Shown here in pieces: positions 1 to 12,075 of a DNA stretch of 64,000 bases. This stretch comes from Eulemur rufifrons (Eukaryota; Chordata; Mammalia; Primates; Lemuridae), in the NCBI RefSeq assembly GCF_041146395.1, contig NC_090990.1, positions 48,529,501 to 48,593,500 on the forward strand. The letters run 5' to 3'. A program made the translations under genes and the position numbers. The notes beneath the pieces are model-generated. The model worked only from the letters and a program-made list of their open reading frames with translations, did no database searches and was not told the DNA's origin. How positions within the stretch are numbered: the stretch's first letter is position 1; the number at the start of each line of letters is the position of its first letter.

Positions 1-400
1 GGCTCTTGCAATTATGGAGGCTGGCAAGTCTAAATTCTGCAGGGTGGGCTGGCAGCCTGGAGACCAGGGAAGTGCCGATGCTGTAGTTCATGTCCAAAGG
101 CTGTCAGGCTGAAGACCTAGGAAGGAGCAAATGTTGCAGTTCAAGTCTGAAGGCCATCTGCTGGCGTAATTCCCTCTTGCTCTGGGGAGGTCAGCCTTTT
201 GTGCTGTTCAGGCCTTCGACTGATTAGATGAGGACCACCCACATTATGGAGGGCAATCTTCTTTACTCAGAATCCACTCATCTAAATGTTAACCTCATCC
301 AAAAACACCCTCACAGAAACTTCCAAGATAATGTTTGACCATATATTTGGGCACGATAGCCCAGCCAAGGTGACATATAAAATTACCCATTGTACCATCC
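1..400. repeat. Ancient interspersed repeat, LTR-like, partial
   Basis: The stretch resembles a recurrent mammalian repeat with phrases such as 'gattagatgaggaccaccca', 'ggagggcaatcttctttactc' and a tail 'cagccaaggtgacatataaaatta'. I recognise the phrases as repetitive but cannot place the family firmly; a MaLR/ERV-derived LTR is my guess. It is cut by the window edge. Confidence 0.4.
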
Positions 401-1334
401 CTGCGAGATTATATAGGTAAAATTTAATGGATGCAAACTCTGGGCTACTGTATCAAATAAATGTCCAAAGAGGAAAGGGATGGTGTTCTCAAAGGAGTTT
501 AGCTGAAGAGAATTTAATAAAGGGACTACTTACAATGGTGGACAAAGTTAAGGAATTAATGGGGACAGAAAGGCACCTAGGGACTAGCAACGAGGCCTGG
601 AGGATAAGGAGGGAGGGTGATATAACTGGAGCCCAGTGGGACTGGAGCCACGGAAGGGACACTCTGGTAAAAGCTATGGCTGTAAAGGACAGGACCTACG
701 GCCAAATTCTCAGTGAGGCAGAATGGGAAGGACAGGGGAGGAGAGGCAGGGTGGCAGCCTGTAAACCCAACCTCTCCTTCCTCCATCCTTCAGTCTTCTG
801 GGGGTAACTCTCACCGGTCAAACCCAACCAGAAGCCAGTGGGCGTGGAGCTCTAGCTTATGTGTCTGCAGAGATCAGCCTTGAGGGCACACAGCTGGGCA
901 AACAATGACGAGTGGCCCGAAAAAGGCCAAGGACAGACAACCAGCATCGGCAGTATGCGGCAGTTAGAAGTAATGAAGTAGATGTGCTCATAACAACATG
1001 GATGAATCTGAAAATACAGTGCTGGGTAAAAAAGGTAAGAAATATAAAGGAATCCAAAACACTATTCTAATTATGAAAATAAAATGCACACAAAACAGCA
1101 ATGCACCTTTGCAAGAGTATTTGGGAACAAAAGCGTATACATTAAACCCTCTGGAAAGGCTGCATGTGGTAGGGGAGAGGAATGTGGATTAAAGGGAATA
1201 AATGGAAGAATAAATAAGAGAGAGAAAGAGGTCTTTCTTTCATCGACCAACGATGATAACGTGCCATGAACAGAGTCGTGAGTGATTAACTCAACCCCCT
1301 GCATCAAAAATCCAACTTAAAAAACAAACAAACA
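401..1334. other. Unique-looking sequence, no gene seen
   Basis: There is no recognised repeat or exon. The frame at 427-807 (+, 126 codons) has no recognisable domain, no convincing splice sites around it and a composition like its surroundings, so it is left as non-coding. Confidence 0.5.
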
Positions 1335-1450
1335 AAAATATCATTGTTATTAATTTCTCTGCTATACAGATGAGGCAGCTAAGGCCTGGAGGATTTGAAG
1401 AACTAGCCCAAGGTCACGGAGATAGTGGGAGATCCCTTGAGGGAATGAGA
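1335..1450 (-). repeat. MIR fragment
   Basis: 'acagatgaggcagctaaggc' followed by 'agcccaaggtcac' is the reverse complement of the MIR core ('gtgacctTgggc ... gcctcagtttcctcatctgt'). Confidence 0.7.
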
Positions 1451-2244
1451 GGCCAGATATTCTCGAAGCAAATGCTTCTCTTCAGTGACACTGCCGTGAC
1501 CCCACCTTGTTGAGACAGTTGATCCACATAATACAATGATTTAAGATCTGTGTGAACTTAAAATCACTGCTGTTCATTTTTGTGTTCTTGCCTGGGACCA
1601 GGGAAGAACTTCTCCAAATACTAACGTCCTACTTTCTGAATTTCAGGACTTAACTTTAGAAAAGCACCACCATTGGCCTTATACTTACCATTAGCCAAAA
1701 CTTCTGTAAATGGCATCATTTTGGGAGCAAGGTAGTTGTCAGTTTGGTCCTGGACAGACATAGATGTCAGCTGTTATCTCCAAGATCGCTTTCAATCTCT
1801 TTCTCTTTTACATCTGTCAACAGGCATCTCAAATGGTTTATGTTAGGCTTAGAAAATGGGGTTTGGGTTTAGCTGGAGGAGATGATGGCCTCAGCCACCT
1901 GGCTCTGGAAGGGGAGGAGGTGGAATGGCCTTAGCTATACTAGTCCTCTGTGTGAGAGGCCAAGGAGCACTCTCCCCTCAAAGGGCGCTTGTCTCTGGGG
2001 CTAGAGTGCTGTCTGCCCACAAACCTAATCCTCTCCACTGCATAGCTCCCCAGGCTAGGCTTTCAGCGGAGAGCAAAGATGGGAGCAGCCCCACAAAAGC
2101 CATAGTGATCAGGTGAGCAGATTGTGCAAGGAGCACAGACCTTTGGATTCTGGGAATCATGAGAAGAAAAAATATACCTTTGTCCGGGTAACTCATGCTG
2201 CCAGATTGGAGAAACCTGCATCGGTTTGGTGTCATTCATAACAA
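1451..2244. other. Unique-looking sequence, no gene seen
   Basis: Mixed-composition sequence with several short overlapping frames on both strands (for example 1925-2116 and 1978-2235), none with a recognisable domain. No confident repeat. Confidence 0.5.
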
Positions 2245-2455
2245 CAGTAGCAGTAATGGTAATAATAATATCTATGCCAAAACTTGTTTACCTATTCTAT
2301 AGGAGCCACAGTGCCTAAAGGTTGACATCAATGGTCTCATTCCATCCTCACTGCAACCTTGTGTTGTGCTGGTGAGGACACCAAAGTCAATCAGATTAAG
2401 CAACTTAACCAAGAACAGAGCCAGAAGATGACTCAGGTCTGACAGCCACCCCAGC
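2245..2455 (-). repeat. MIR fragment
   Basis: A degraded reverse MIR: 'attaagcaacttaaccaaga' and 'cagagccagaagatgactcag' match the reverse-complemented splice-like MIR core, preceded by a 'taataataat' stretch. Confidence 0.65.
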
Positions 2456-3185
2456 ACCTGCCGTTTCCTCACAGATGTCCTGCCCCGGTCCTAGTAGCCT
2501 CGTCTGTCCTGAGACTGGGTTGGGGAGGAGTTGGAAGCCCAGAGAAGGTTGGAACTTCCCAGTGGGGCTCAGTAAAATCTCCCAAGGCCAGGGGTGGTGC
2601 TTGTCTTAAATGCAGGGCTCTCTTATTGGGATTGTTCTCTCCTCTCCTCGCCTGGAGAGAAGATCCTGTGTTAGCTTCTGAAATGTCCAGTCAGGTGAGA
2701 AGGCAGTTCATCCAATTATACAATCAGGATGTAGATCCTGCCAGACTAGGTCGGCGCAGGGCTCCCTCATGATGTCTTGAGAGCTGGTGTCCTGGGATGC
2801 TTTGGCTGGGCTGGCAGACTTGGCCTGGTCTACAGGAGTCGAAAGATATGTAGAAGGCAAGGGAGGGACGGCCGGGCCTAGGAGCTTAGGTTTGCTTCTA
2901 GAGAGCAAAGGTCCCTGGTATAGCACTAGGGGCTCCTGGGCTGTCAAAGTGAGGCCATGTGAATTTCCCTTACTCTGGTGCTCCTCTAAGTCCATCCGAT
3001 TGGAGTCACACACTCCCTTCCTTCCTTTGCAACCAGTGCACTGACGCGAGTCAAGCCCACTGGCCTTGATTTGTTTTTCCATACATTGCTCTCACTGCTC
3101 CCTTTGGTTTTCTCTTTTTTACGATATTTTGTCCCAGTAGGAAATAATGCTAAAAATAAAAATTAAATAAGTAATAAACAAATAA
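2456..3185. other. Unique-looking sequence, no gene seen
   Basis: Fairly GC-rich between about 2700 and 3060. Opposing frames at 2708-3082 (-) and 2787-3044 (+) overlap each other and show no family resemblance or usable splice signals, so neither is called as a gene. Confidence 0.5.
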
Positions 3186-3189
3186 AATG

Positions 3190-3370
3190 CTACTACTACT
3201 AATAGTAATAGGTGACGATCACCTTTCTAGTTGCTTCACATAGACGATCTCATTTGATCCTCTGCAGAACCTTATAAATTATGATTCCCAATTGGCTGAC
3301 GAAGAAACTGAAGCCTGGAAAGGTTAAGAAACTAGTTCAAGGTCACCCAGCGAGAACATTGAGGAGCAGG
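3190..3370 (-). repeat. MIR fragment
   Basis: 'ctcatttgatcctctgcag', 'gaagaaactgaagcctggaaag' and 'aaggtcacccagc' are MIR core phrases in reverse orientation. Confidence 0.7.
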
Positions 3371-3404
3371 GAACAGAACCCTATTCTGTTTTCCTTCAAA
3401 GCCT

Positions 3405-3562
3405 GGGATACTTTCTACTTGACCACATTGCCTATAAAATGGGGATGGTAATAACAGTTGCTCTGCTTGCTTTGCAAGCCTGCGGTGAGGATCAAATGAG
3501 ACAGTAATTGGGAAAGCACTTTGAAAATTGTAAAGCACTATATAAATATATGGTATTATTCT
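3405..3562 (+). repeat. MIR fragment
   Basis: 'tataaaatggggatggtaat' through 'gaggatcaaatgagacag' to 'aaagcactatataaatat' follows the 3' half of MIR in forward orientation. Confidence 0.7.
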
Positions 3563-3954
3563 AATGTATCACTGGCCTACAAAAACACTGCTCAAACATT
3601 TCATTTAAGAGAAGACACACCAAACCATTATTCAATAAGATAACACCATATGTGATCCTTTTATCATTCCAAGAATGTTTATGAAGTCCACAAAACCAAA
3701 GCCATTAGGAAGGTTTTGTTTTCTGGGTAGGCTTAGCAAACTTGGAGCAAGCTCAAGAAGTCTTTAAATAGCCAGGACATTAAACTGAAGAGACTGCATT
3801 AAGTGGCAGAGAATTAAAAGTCCTTTTATAGACTCTGGGAGTTTAAAATATATGCTTTCAATAAATTAGAATATTCTGAGGAGCTACTTTCAAGCAGTGG
3901 AATGGGAGTCCCTTTGGTGCTATAATGTAATAATAGAAAATAATAACAGTAATA

Positions 3955-4200
3955 ACAACCAATAGAGTAACTTGAAGAGCATTGGCTATCCAACCAGACT
4001 CCTGGTTTACTGGATATATAACTGGGGCAAATTATTTAATCTTTCTGTGCCTTAGTTTTCTTATTGCTAAAATGGGAATAATAATAGCACCTACCTTTTG
4101 AGGCTATTGTGATGATTAAATGAGTAATTAGAACTGTGCCTGCCGTACAGCAAGCACTCATAGAAGTTACCTCCGTGCTATTATTATGCTTTATTAAGCA
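3955..4200 (+). repeat. MIR, nearly full length
   Basis: Forward MIR order is clear: 'actggggcaaattatttaat', 'tctgtgccttagttttctta', 'aaaatgggaataataatagc', 'gatgattaaatgag', 'cagcaagcactca'. Confidence 0.85.
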
Positions 4201-4254
4201 CACAGTATATTCATGTACAACATAAGAATAGAATGATAAAGATACTAAATTCAG

Positions 4255-4400
4255 CTGTCATAATTAAGAGCCTCCAATGTGCCAGGTATTATGCTCCTAT
4301 TTTATATGCATTAAATCTTTAACCATCATAGCAAACATCAGAAAGAGATTTTTGTCACTACCATCCCCAATTTTACAGATAAGGACTGTGTTTGGTAATC
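4255..4400 (-). repeat. MIR fragment
   Basis: 'ccaatgtgccaggtattatg' and 'ccccaattttacagataagg' form a reverse MIR. It lies within the 129-codon frame 4277-4666, which argues against that frame being a gene. Confidence 0.65.
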
Positions 4401-4854
4401 TGAACTGCTCTCTAAGATTTCTTTATTCTTTACTGCTTGGCCAAACTGCTAAAGCCTGGCAGCTAGTGCCAAGTGCTCCGTCCCTGCATCTGGTTGATAT
4501 GGAAAGTGTCTCGTCTCCTGAGCGAGAGGAGACCCCTCTAGAAGTGATGGCTAAGAAAGTCCAGGCTGCCCTTTCCACACCTTTTCAGATTCTAGAGCTA
4601 ATCAGTGATGACTACCCACTTAGAGCTATTTTTGAAGCTGCTTTGAACCAGATCTTAGGGTTTTAGCAATATTCAGGAGGGCAGAAGTGTGGGGCTGGTA
4701 CCCTGCAATCCCTCAGGAATGGTCCAGTTTCCAACTGGGTTGATTTAGGATGACATCATGTCAGTTCACATCATTAAAACTTCCTTTAGCTCCCCATTGT
4801 CCAAGAGGACAATGTCCTTATTCTTTACTATCATGGTTGGGTGGAGGAGTGAAT
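4401..4854. other. Unique-looking sequence
   Basis: No repeat recognised. The 3' half of the 4277-4666 frame lies here; it has no recognised domain. Confidence 0.45.
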
Positions 4855-5075
4855 TTCACCTTCAAATTCTAACAGACCCAGATCTGAATCCAAGCTCTGT
4901 CATCAACTAGCTGCAGGATTTTGACCTGGGGTAAATTTCTCAGAGCCTTGGTTTCCTTATCTACTGAGCAATGCTTCCTTGCCAGGTATTGTAAAGATTA
5001 AATGAGATGCAAAGGGATTCAAAGTACCCCAGCCCCTGTGTGGCTCACAGCAAGCAGTTACTAAACATTAGTTCC
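4855..5075 (+). repeat. MIR, nearly full length
   Basis: Forward MIR: 'gatctgaatccaagctctgtc', 'ggtaaatttctcagagcctt', 'taaagattaaatgagatgca', 'cagcaagcagttactaaac'. Confidence 0.8.
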
Positions 5076-5829
5076 CTTCCTTTCTCTTAGCAAGGCACAC
5101 ATAGCCATTTCTAAACAGGCCTCAGTCTATTTATTAATATACTGTTCTCTCTTTTTCTATGTGCCTGATAGTTCATGAAGACCAAGCTGAAACATGCTGT
5201 TCCCAATTTTCCCACAGAAATGAGGTCATTTGTGTGGAATTGCCTAGCTCCATGCCTGGGACAAAATGGGCTCTAAATAAGGTGGACTGAATGAGGGTGG
5301 CAGAGCGGTAGAAGACAGGAGGATTGGTGGTGTTTTCTCCAGAGGGGTTTCTAGACTTTTCTGGGAACCTCAAATTCAAGAAAGCCTATAAGGGGGGCTG
5401 TAGAGTAGATGGGTCTGGTCAATGAGAAACAGAGCTCTGGGGCCTGTATACTGCCCTCCTCCAACTAAATATTTTTCTCCCGTACCCCACAAGCCAGACC
5501 ACAGCCAGTCACATTTAAAGCTTGTGGTTTGTCCATCCTTGGAAGAGTGCCACATGGAATAGGATTATATTAAGTGCATAGTGATGGCTTTGCGGCCCAG
5601 ACAGAGAATTGTCCCTGGCTATTTCCATGTGGGATACTAGTCCTGTAAATGTTATTAGGGTGTGCAAGCTGGCTACTCCTCTTGCATTCATGTTGACTTT
5701 CTTTGTATCAAACATAAGCTCCCAAAAGAGTTCTGTGCAAAAGACCATTTAAGGGCTCATGCAGGCTTCAGAAGTTGATTTGGGGATGCATGGCAATGTA
5801 GTCTCCTGGAATTGCATTTAGGATTCTGA
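5076..5829. other. Mostly unique sequence with a short L2-like piece
   Basis: 'gctccatgcctgggacaaaatgggctctaaataagg' around 5247-5282 looks like an L2 3' end remnant in forward orientation. The rest shows no recognised feature. Confidence 0.4.
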
Positions 5830-6330
5830 CTTAATGTGTATTTTCATTCTTACGTTTCTTTTGGTCCTATTCCATGTGTTGGATAGCTGAAAATGGACAG
5901 ATATACAATACGAAGTCTCTTTGGTTTCTATAGTAACACATTATTTATCTGGCATTGTCAGCTCATTAACTGTTCCACCTAAGTGAATTTTCCAACTAAT
6001 CGAAGCATTCATTCCCCATTAAATGCCAAATAGTTTGTTGTTTAATGGAAATCTTTCTTAATGGATTACCCATACACCTCTGTCTTCCTAAGGAGGGCTA
6101 CCCTTTCACAATACTGCATGGCTGTCATTGTGAGCTTTTGGGTGGTGCAGCCGTATAGTACGTGCCGGGGCTCTGTTGAACCCTGGGATAATTGCTCCAA
6201 GCTGTTAAGCTGTTTGAGTCCTTAGGTTTCCACTCTTTCTTTTCAGAGTAGTTGGTTGTTTACTTGCCTCCGTCTCCTTTCCTGCTGTCAGTTTGTTGTC
6301 TAGTCAGCTCTGGACTGGGGAATCTGATAA
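5830..6330. promoter_or_regulatory. Candidate conserved non-coding block
   Basis: AT-rich unique sequence free of recognisable repeats, with several homeodomain-type words: 'cattaa', 'taatgg', and 'aatggatta' near 6060-6068, which contains GGATTA as bound by K50 homeodomain proteins such as OTX/PITX. The call rests on texture only; conservation was not measured. Confidence 0.25.
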
Positions 6331-6538
6331 TGAAGCTTATGAAAAGTGCATATAAACAGCTTCTGAATGAAGATCCCTTGAGCTTTTCTAACAAGTAAGA
6401 GTTCAGCGCATCAGTGGTTCTCTACAACAGAAAGCATCTTTCCTTGGCTTCTATTTTGTTAGTTATTTGTTTACCTAGTCTGCCACATTTGAGTTTCAGG
6501 AACCAAATCCAAATGTTGGTTGGAACCTCCAGTTACTA

Positions 6539-6899
6539 CAGGTTGAGCATCCCCAATCCAAAAATCCTAAATCTAAAATGCTCCAAAATCTAAAACTTTT
6601 TGAGTGCCAATGTGACACCACAGGTGGAAAATTCCAGACCTGACCTCATGTGATGGGTTGCAGTCAAAACACAGTCAAAACTTTGTTTCATGCACAAAAT
6701 TATTGAAAATATTGTATAAAATTACCTTCAGACTATGTATATAAGGTGTGTATGAAACATAAATGAATTTCGTCTTTGGACTTAGGTGCCATCCCCAAGA
6801 TATCTCATTATGTATTTGCAAATATTTAAAACTTCAAAAACATCCAAAATCCAAAACGCTTCTGGGCTCAAGATTTTCAGATAAAGGATACTCAACCTG
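6539..6899. mobile_element. TcMar/Tigger-type MITE with intact terminal inverted repeats
   Basis: The element starts 'caggttgagcatcc' and ends 'ggatactcaacctg', giving matching terminal inverted repeats, and is flanked by TA on both sides (6537-6538 and 6900-6901), the target duplication of Tc1/mariner elements. It is about 361 bp, with a repeated 'ccaaaatcc(t)aaa'-type subterminal texture and no coding capacity. The family is a non-autonomous Tigger-related element; I am not sure of the subfamily. Confidence 0.85.
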
Positions 6900-6944
6900 T
6901 ACTACTTAAGTGCTTCCTTGAAGTGGGATTTTATAAGACCCTCA

Positions 6945-7110
6945 AAAGAGTTCATTCAGTCATTTCTTGTTTACTGCCAGGCACTGAGCTAAGCATTGGC
7001 CTTTGGGATGCTGAAGGTATATAGAAGTGGGGGGGGGGGATGTAAAAATACATAGATAAACTTGAAAAACACTATAGCGGGGTGTATAACTAGGTTCTGT
7101 TTAGCTCAGA
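6945..7110 (-). repeat. L2 3' end fragment
   Basis: 'gttcattcagtcatttcttg' then 'tactgccaggcactgagcta' match the reverse-oriented L2 3' end. A G run (about 7027-7038) lies inside it. Confidence 0.6.
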
Positions 7111-7249
7111 GGAAGGAATGATGTCTTCTTAGAAGGATGAAAGACGAGAGGAGACAATTTGCTCGCTCTCTCTCTACCTTCTTTTTAAATTTCATTTATG
7201 TGTTTCTGTATTTCTCTCCTTCCTACATTAAATAAACATTTTTCAGCAC

Positions 7250-7530
7250 GAATTACATTCCTTGCACTGTGATTACAGGAATGAATAAAACAGATATGAT
7301 CCTTGTTCTAATTTGAACATCAAAGGATGAATGGGGAGGAGGGAGAGAGGGATGGAAATGGGCACCCCAGGAAAGAGAACCATGGACTGAAAGGGCAGGT
7401 GTGTTTGGCAGGTGAGCTGTCATTTAGCATGGCTGGAATGATAAGAGACAGGTTGTAAAGGACTTTGCATGCTCTGCTGAGGACCTTAAACTTTATTTCT
7501 TGTGCAAGAGCTGCCCAGTGAAGATGTCAC
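7250..7530 (-). repeat. L2 fragments
   Basis: 'gagacaggttgtaaaggactttgcatgctctg' and 'gaggaccttaaactttat' fit the body of an L2 in the same orientation as the fragment at 6945. Boundaries are loose. Confidence 0.45.
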
Positions 7531-7849
7531 CATAGGTTGGGTGGATTGTGGCATAGAAGATGGACAGCAGCAGGGGAGAACCAAACTCACAACATCTAAT
7601 AAATTGTATGTAATTCTCAATTTCACCTTTAGGTCTTAAATTTGGGGTTTTCTGCCTCAATTACCCAGAATCCATCAATGGTTGTTCTGTTCTTTCTGCC
7701 TTTGCTCTTCTTTTCCTTTGAATGCCATCACACAGGTCCGACAATCAGGACCTACGGAAGATGCTAGAGGCTGTCTGACTCCGGGGATGGGCAAATGGAT
7801 GACTCAAGCCATGGTTTTGCTGTGGAATGGTTTCAGTAGAATTTATTAA

Positions 7850-7965
7850 TGACTGAATTATATCTCCTGTTGTACTGGTTCGTAACCCACATCATGAGGA
7901 TTGAATGAGATAATGAGTGTGAAATTCTTATGCCTGACCCCTAAGCACTGAGTAAACAGCAGTTG
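7850..7965 (+). repeat. MIR fragment
   Basis: 'gaggattgaatgagataatgagtgtgaa' then 'taagcactgagtaaac' follows the forward MIR 3' half. Confidence 0.6.
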
Positions 7966-8214
7966 TTTTTAACCATGCTTATTGCACTTTGTTGTGCCCT
8001 CTGCCAGTTGAATACACTTTGCCTTTTCTCAAGGTATGTGTGCTCTCTCTCGGCTTATCCTCACTGTGCTGCTAGTGCCTCAACTGTGGGGACTGGAAAT
8101 GTTCCTCTTTGTAGTATACTGACTTTTAATTTAGATTATTTAAATATGATCAGTAATGTGAAGACACACACGTGCTTTCAGAGAGCAGCAGAAAATCAGT
8201 TTTAATTTATCATT

Positions 8215-8925
8215 GCATTTAAGCTGGAAGAAAACCTGAGGGTAGTGTTCCCAGAGGTTTTAATGAGAACAACATTCCCTTTGCATTATCAGTGTTTCTC
8301 AGTCCCCACTTGGCTGGAGCAACTACCTCTGGCTTCAGTTAGCTATTTACATTCCTCTATTTTTATATAAATTGTTCTATATTAGCATATATTTCACACT
8401 GTGACCTAGTGTTTCCCAGATCCTTTAAGCCAGCCTATTTGTACATTAGTCAACGTCAACGGAAGTAAAATTGCAAATTGAGTGCAGACTATAGCCCTGC
8501 TACATTGCCCACGCTGTCATGCTGAAATGGATCCCTTGTTCTAAGAAGATTTGCTATGAAATACAGTCTATTTACATTAAGGAGACCTCTGTATATTTAA
8601 GGCATAATTGTTTCAGGGCCTTCATTAATTCTTGAACTGCAAGACCTAGATTTTCTTTTCTTGTATCTTTTCTATAACAATGGAAGTCAGGGGGTTCCAA
8701 AAAAATAACAAATTGGTCCTCATTAAAGTGGAACTGGAAATGGTTTTCGGGTAATGTGTTTTACAAACAATGAGAGAATCTGATTGTAAATCAACTCCAG
8801 GACCCAGCCGTCTCAGGGTCCAGGCTGGGAAGCTCCAGGATAAAAGGTAGTCTGCATTTTTATGGAAAAATAAAACAATTTTTTCCTTCTGTAATTGATG
8901 AAGTGCTTATCTTGTCTTACAATTT
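8215..8925. promoter_or_regulatory. Candidate conserved non-coding block
   Basis: Repeat-free, AT-rich sequence, including 'cattagtcaacgtcaacgga' (8445-8464) with two retained CpGs in a tandem 'tcaacg' arrangement, and 'caaattgagtgcag'. Regulatory status is a guess from texture; no conservation data. Confidence 0.22.
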
Positions 8926-8929
8926 TAGA

Positions 8930-9058
8930 GTTGGAAGGGATCTCAGAGAGTTCATTTAATCCAGCCCCTTCCTAGAATAATAACCTCTGCCTTCGTAACT
9001 CTGACATATGGACATCCAGTCTCTGCTTGAACACTTCTAGCCATGGGCAGCTCACTCC
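8930..9058 (-). repeat. Ancient CR1/L3-like fragment
   Basis: 'gagttggaagggatctcagagag', 'taatccagccccttcc' and 'atccagtctctgcttgaacac' are phrases of the L3/CR1-like mammalian LINE remnants. Confidence 0.5.
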
Positions 9059-9060
9059 TT

Positions 9061-9775
9061 TAAAAAAAACTGTGGTTAAATATACATAACATAAAATTAC
9101 CATTTTAACCATTTTTAGGGATACAGTTCAGTGGTGTTAAGTACATCACACATTGTTGTGCAACCATTACCACCATTCAACTCCAGAACTTTCTCATATC
9201 CCCCAAATAAAACTCTGTATCCATTAAACACTAACTCTCTATTTTTCTCCACCACCACCCCCAGTCCCTGGTAACCACCATTCTATTTTTTGTCCCTATG
9301 AATTTGACTGCCCTAGGTGTTTCATATAAGTGGAATCATACAGTATTTGCCCTTTTGTGACTGGCTTATTTCAGTTAGCATAATATATTCAAGGTTCATC
9401 CATGCTGAAGCATGTGTTAGAATTTCCTTCCTTCTTAAGGCTGCATAATATTCCATTGTGTATACCACATTTTGCTTATCCATTTATCCATCAATGGACA
9501 CTTGGGTTACTTCCACATTTTGGCTATTATAGATGCTGCTATGAACGTGAGTGTACATATATGAGTCCCCGTTTTCAATTCTTTTGATTATGTATATCCA
9601 AAAGCAATTCCAGAGTGGAATTGCTGGATCATGTGGTAATTCTATGTAATTCTATTTTTTTTTTTGTGGAATTGCCTTATTGTTTTCCATAGTGGGTGCA
9701 CCATTTTAAGTTCCTACTAGCAATGCACAGGGGTTCTAGTTTCTCCACATCCTTGCCATTTTCCATTTTTTTTAA
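9061..9775 (-). mobile_element. Old L1 (L1M type), 5'-truncated, antisense
   Basis: On the plus strand it reads as a reverse L1 3' end: 'ccattttaaccatttttag', 'cagttcagtggtgttaagta', 'ataagtggaatcatacagta', 'taatattccattgtgtatac', 'ggaattgctggatcatgtgg'. Divergence suggests a pre-primate or early mammalian L1. No open frame survives. Confidence 0.85.
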
Positions 9776-9784
9776 ACTCCTTTT

Positions 9785-10335
<551 letters not shown>

Positions 10336-10704
10336 TCTTGGTTTTTGGTGGTCATTGATTAGTCCATTAGGTTTTGGGACCACTCTGATTGTTAGATTTC
10401 ATTTTGAATTAAAACCTACTTTGGTGTAACTTCTATAACTTGTGTAAGGTTTGCATTTAATTCTGCTCTTTACAATGTTACAGGATAAATATATCCCTCT
10501 TCCATGTGTCACCTGTCTGATATTTGAAGGCAGCCATTGGTCAGTTATTCACTAGTCTTCTCATGCTTGGTCAAACATTCTGGTTTCTTTCAACTATTTC
10601 TTAAGTAATACAGGTTCTAGATCTCTCATTGTGTGTAGCAACCAATTTTGGTCTGCAGTTTGTCTAGTAGAATAGAGTAATTGGAAATCACACCATGTCT
10701 GCCA
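10336..10704. other. Degraded LINE-like sequence, family uncertain
   Basis: 'ggcagccattggtcagttattcac', 'aatacaggttctagatctctc' suggest an ancient CR1/L3-like remnant, but the match is weak. Confidence 0.3.
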
Positions 10705-12075
10705 TTCTTTTTTTATTATTATTTCAAAATATTATGGGGGTATAAATGTTTTTGGTTACATGTATCACTTTTGCAATGCCTGAGTCAGTGTTATAAGTGT
10801 GTGCATCACCCAGATAGTGTTCATTGTACCCATTAGGTAGGTTTTCAACTGTACCCTTCTCTCCCCGACTCTGCTTGATTTCCACTGAGTTTTACCTCCC
10901 TCTGTGCACATGTGTGCTCATTGGTTAGTTCCAATTGAATAGCAAGTATATGTGGTGTTTGTTTTTCCGTTCTTGAGATATTTCACTTAGGATAATGGTC
11001 TCTAGTTCCATTGAAATTGTTGCAAAAGACATTAATTCATCCTTTTTATTGCTGAATTGTACTTCGTGATATACATATACCACATCTTGTTATTCTACTC
11101 ATGAATTGATGGGCACTTGGGTTGACTCCACATCTTTGCAATTGTGAATTGTGCGTCAATAAACATTCGAGTGCAGGTGTCTTTTTGATAAAATGACTTC
11201 TTTTCCTTTGGGTAAATACCTAGTAGTGGGATTGCTGTTTTCCATAGAGGCTGTACTTGTTTGCAGTACCACCAACAATGTATAAGCGTTCCTTTCTATA
11301 GATGCTGCATCCATGCCAGCATCTATAGTTTTTGGACATTTTAATAAAAGCCATTCTAACAGGAGTAAGGTGATACCTCATTGTGGTTTTAATTTGCAGT
11401 TTCCTAATGATTAGTGATGTTGAACATTTTTTCATATGTTTTGCGGCCATTTGTCTTCTTTTGAAAAGCTTCTGTTCATGTCTTTTGCCCACTTTTTAAT
11501 GGATTTTTTGTTTTTTTCTTGCTGATTTGCTTGAGTTCTTTGTAGATTCTGGTTATTAGCCCATCAGATATATAGCTTGTGAATATTTTCTCCCATTCTG
11601 TAGGTTGTCTATTTGCTCTGTTGATTATTTCCTTAGCTGTGCAGAAGCTTTTTGATTTAATCAAATCTCTTTATTTTTGTTGTTGCTGTGATTGCCATTG
11701 GGGTCTTAGTCATACATTCTTTGCCTAGGCCGATATCTAGAAGAGTTTTTGCAACATTTTCTTCTGGAATTCTTATGGTTTCATGCCTTACATTTAAGTC
11801 TTTTATTCATCTTGAATTAATTTTTGTGAGTGGTGAGAGATATGGATCCTGTTTCATTCTTCTGCATGTGGCTATCCAATTTTCCCAGCACCATTTGTTG
11901 AATAGAGCTTCTTTTCTTCAGTGTATATTGTTATCTGCTTTGTCAAAGATCCGTTGGCTGTATGTGAATTATTTTATACCTAGGTTCTCTGTTCTGTTCC
12001 ATTGGTCTGTGTCTCTATTTTTGTGCCAATACCATGCTGTTTTGGTTACTATAGCCTTGTAGTACAGTTTTTTAC
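10705..12075 (-). mobile_element. 5'-truncated L1, primate-lineage type
   Basis: On the plus strand this is a reverse L1: T-rich tail then 3' UTR ('tattatgggggtataaatg', 'ggttacatgtatcacttttg') followed by the end of ORF2 and further ORF2 sequence ('ttgccattggggtcttagtc', 'cataccatgctgttttggtt'). It shares its 3' UTR type with the large L1 at 30470-36525. Truncated in ORF2 at about 12075. Confidence 0.93.
11220..11492 (-). pseudogene. L1 ORF2 C-terminal remnant
   Basis: A 90-codon open stretch contains '[18 protein letters not shown]' and '[17 protein letters not shown]', the conserved region near the end of L1 ORF2p upstream of the C-terminal zinc knuckle-like region. The reading frame breaks on both sides: the following conserved 'RCW.GC' continues but the 'CWWDC' segment is lost. 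The further fragment at 11476-11664 (-), with '[19 protein letters not shown]', is the preceding ORF2 block in another frame, showing frameshifts. Confidence 0.88.

Noticed and set aside
4277..4666. 129-codon plus-strand frame
   Set aside because: Its first third lies in a reverse MIR, there are no splice signals of quality and no recognisable domain.
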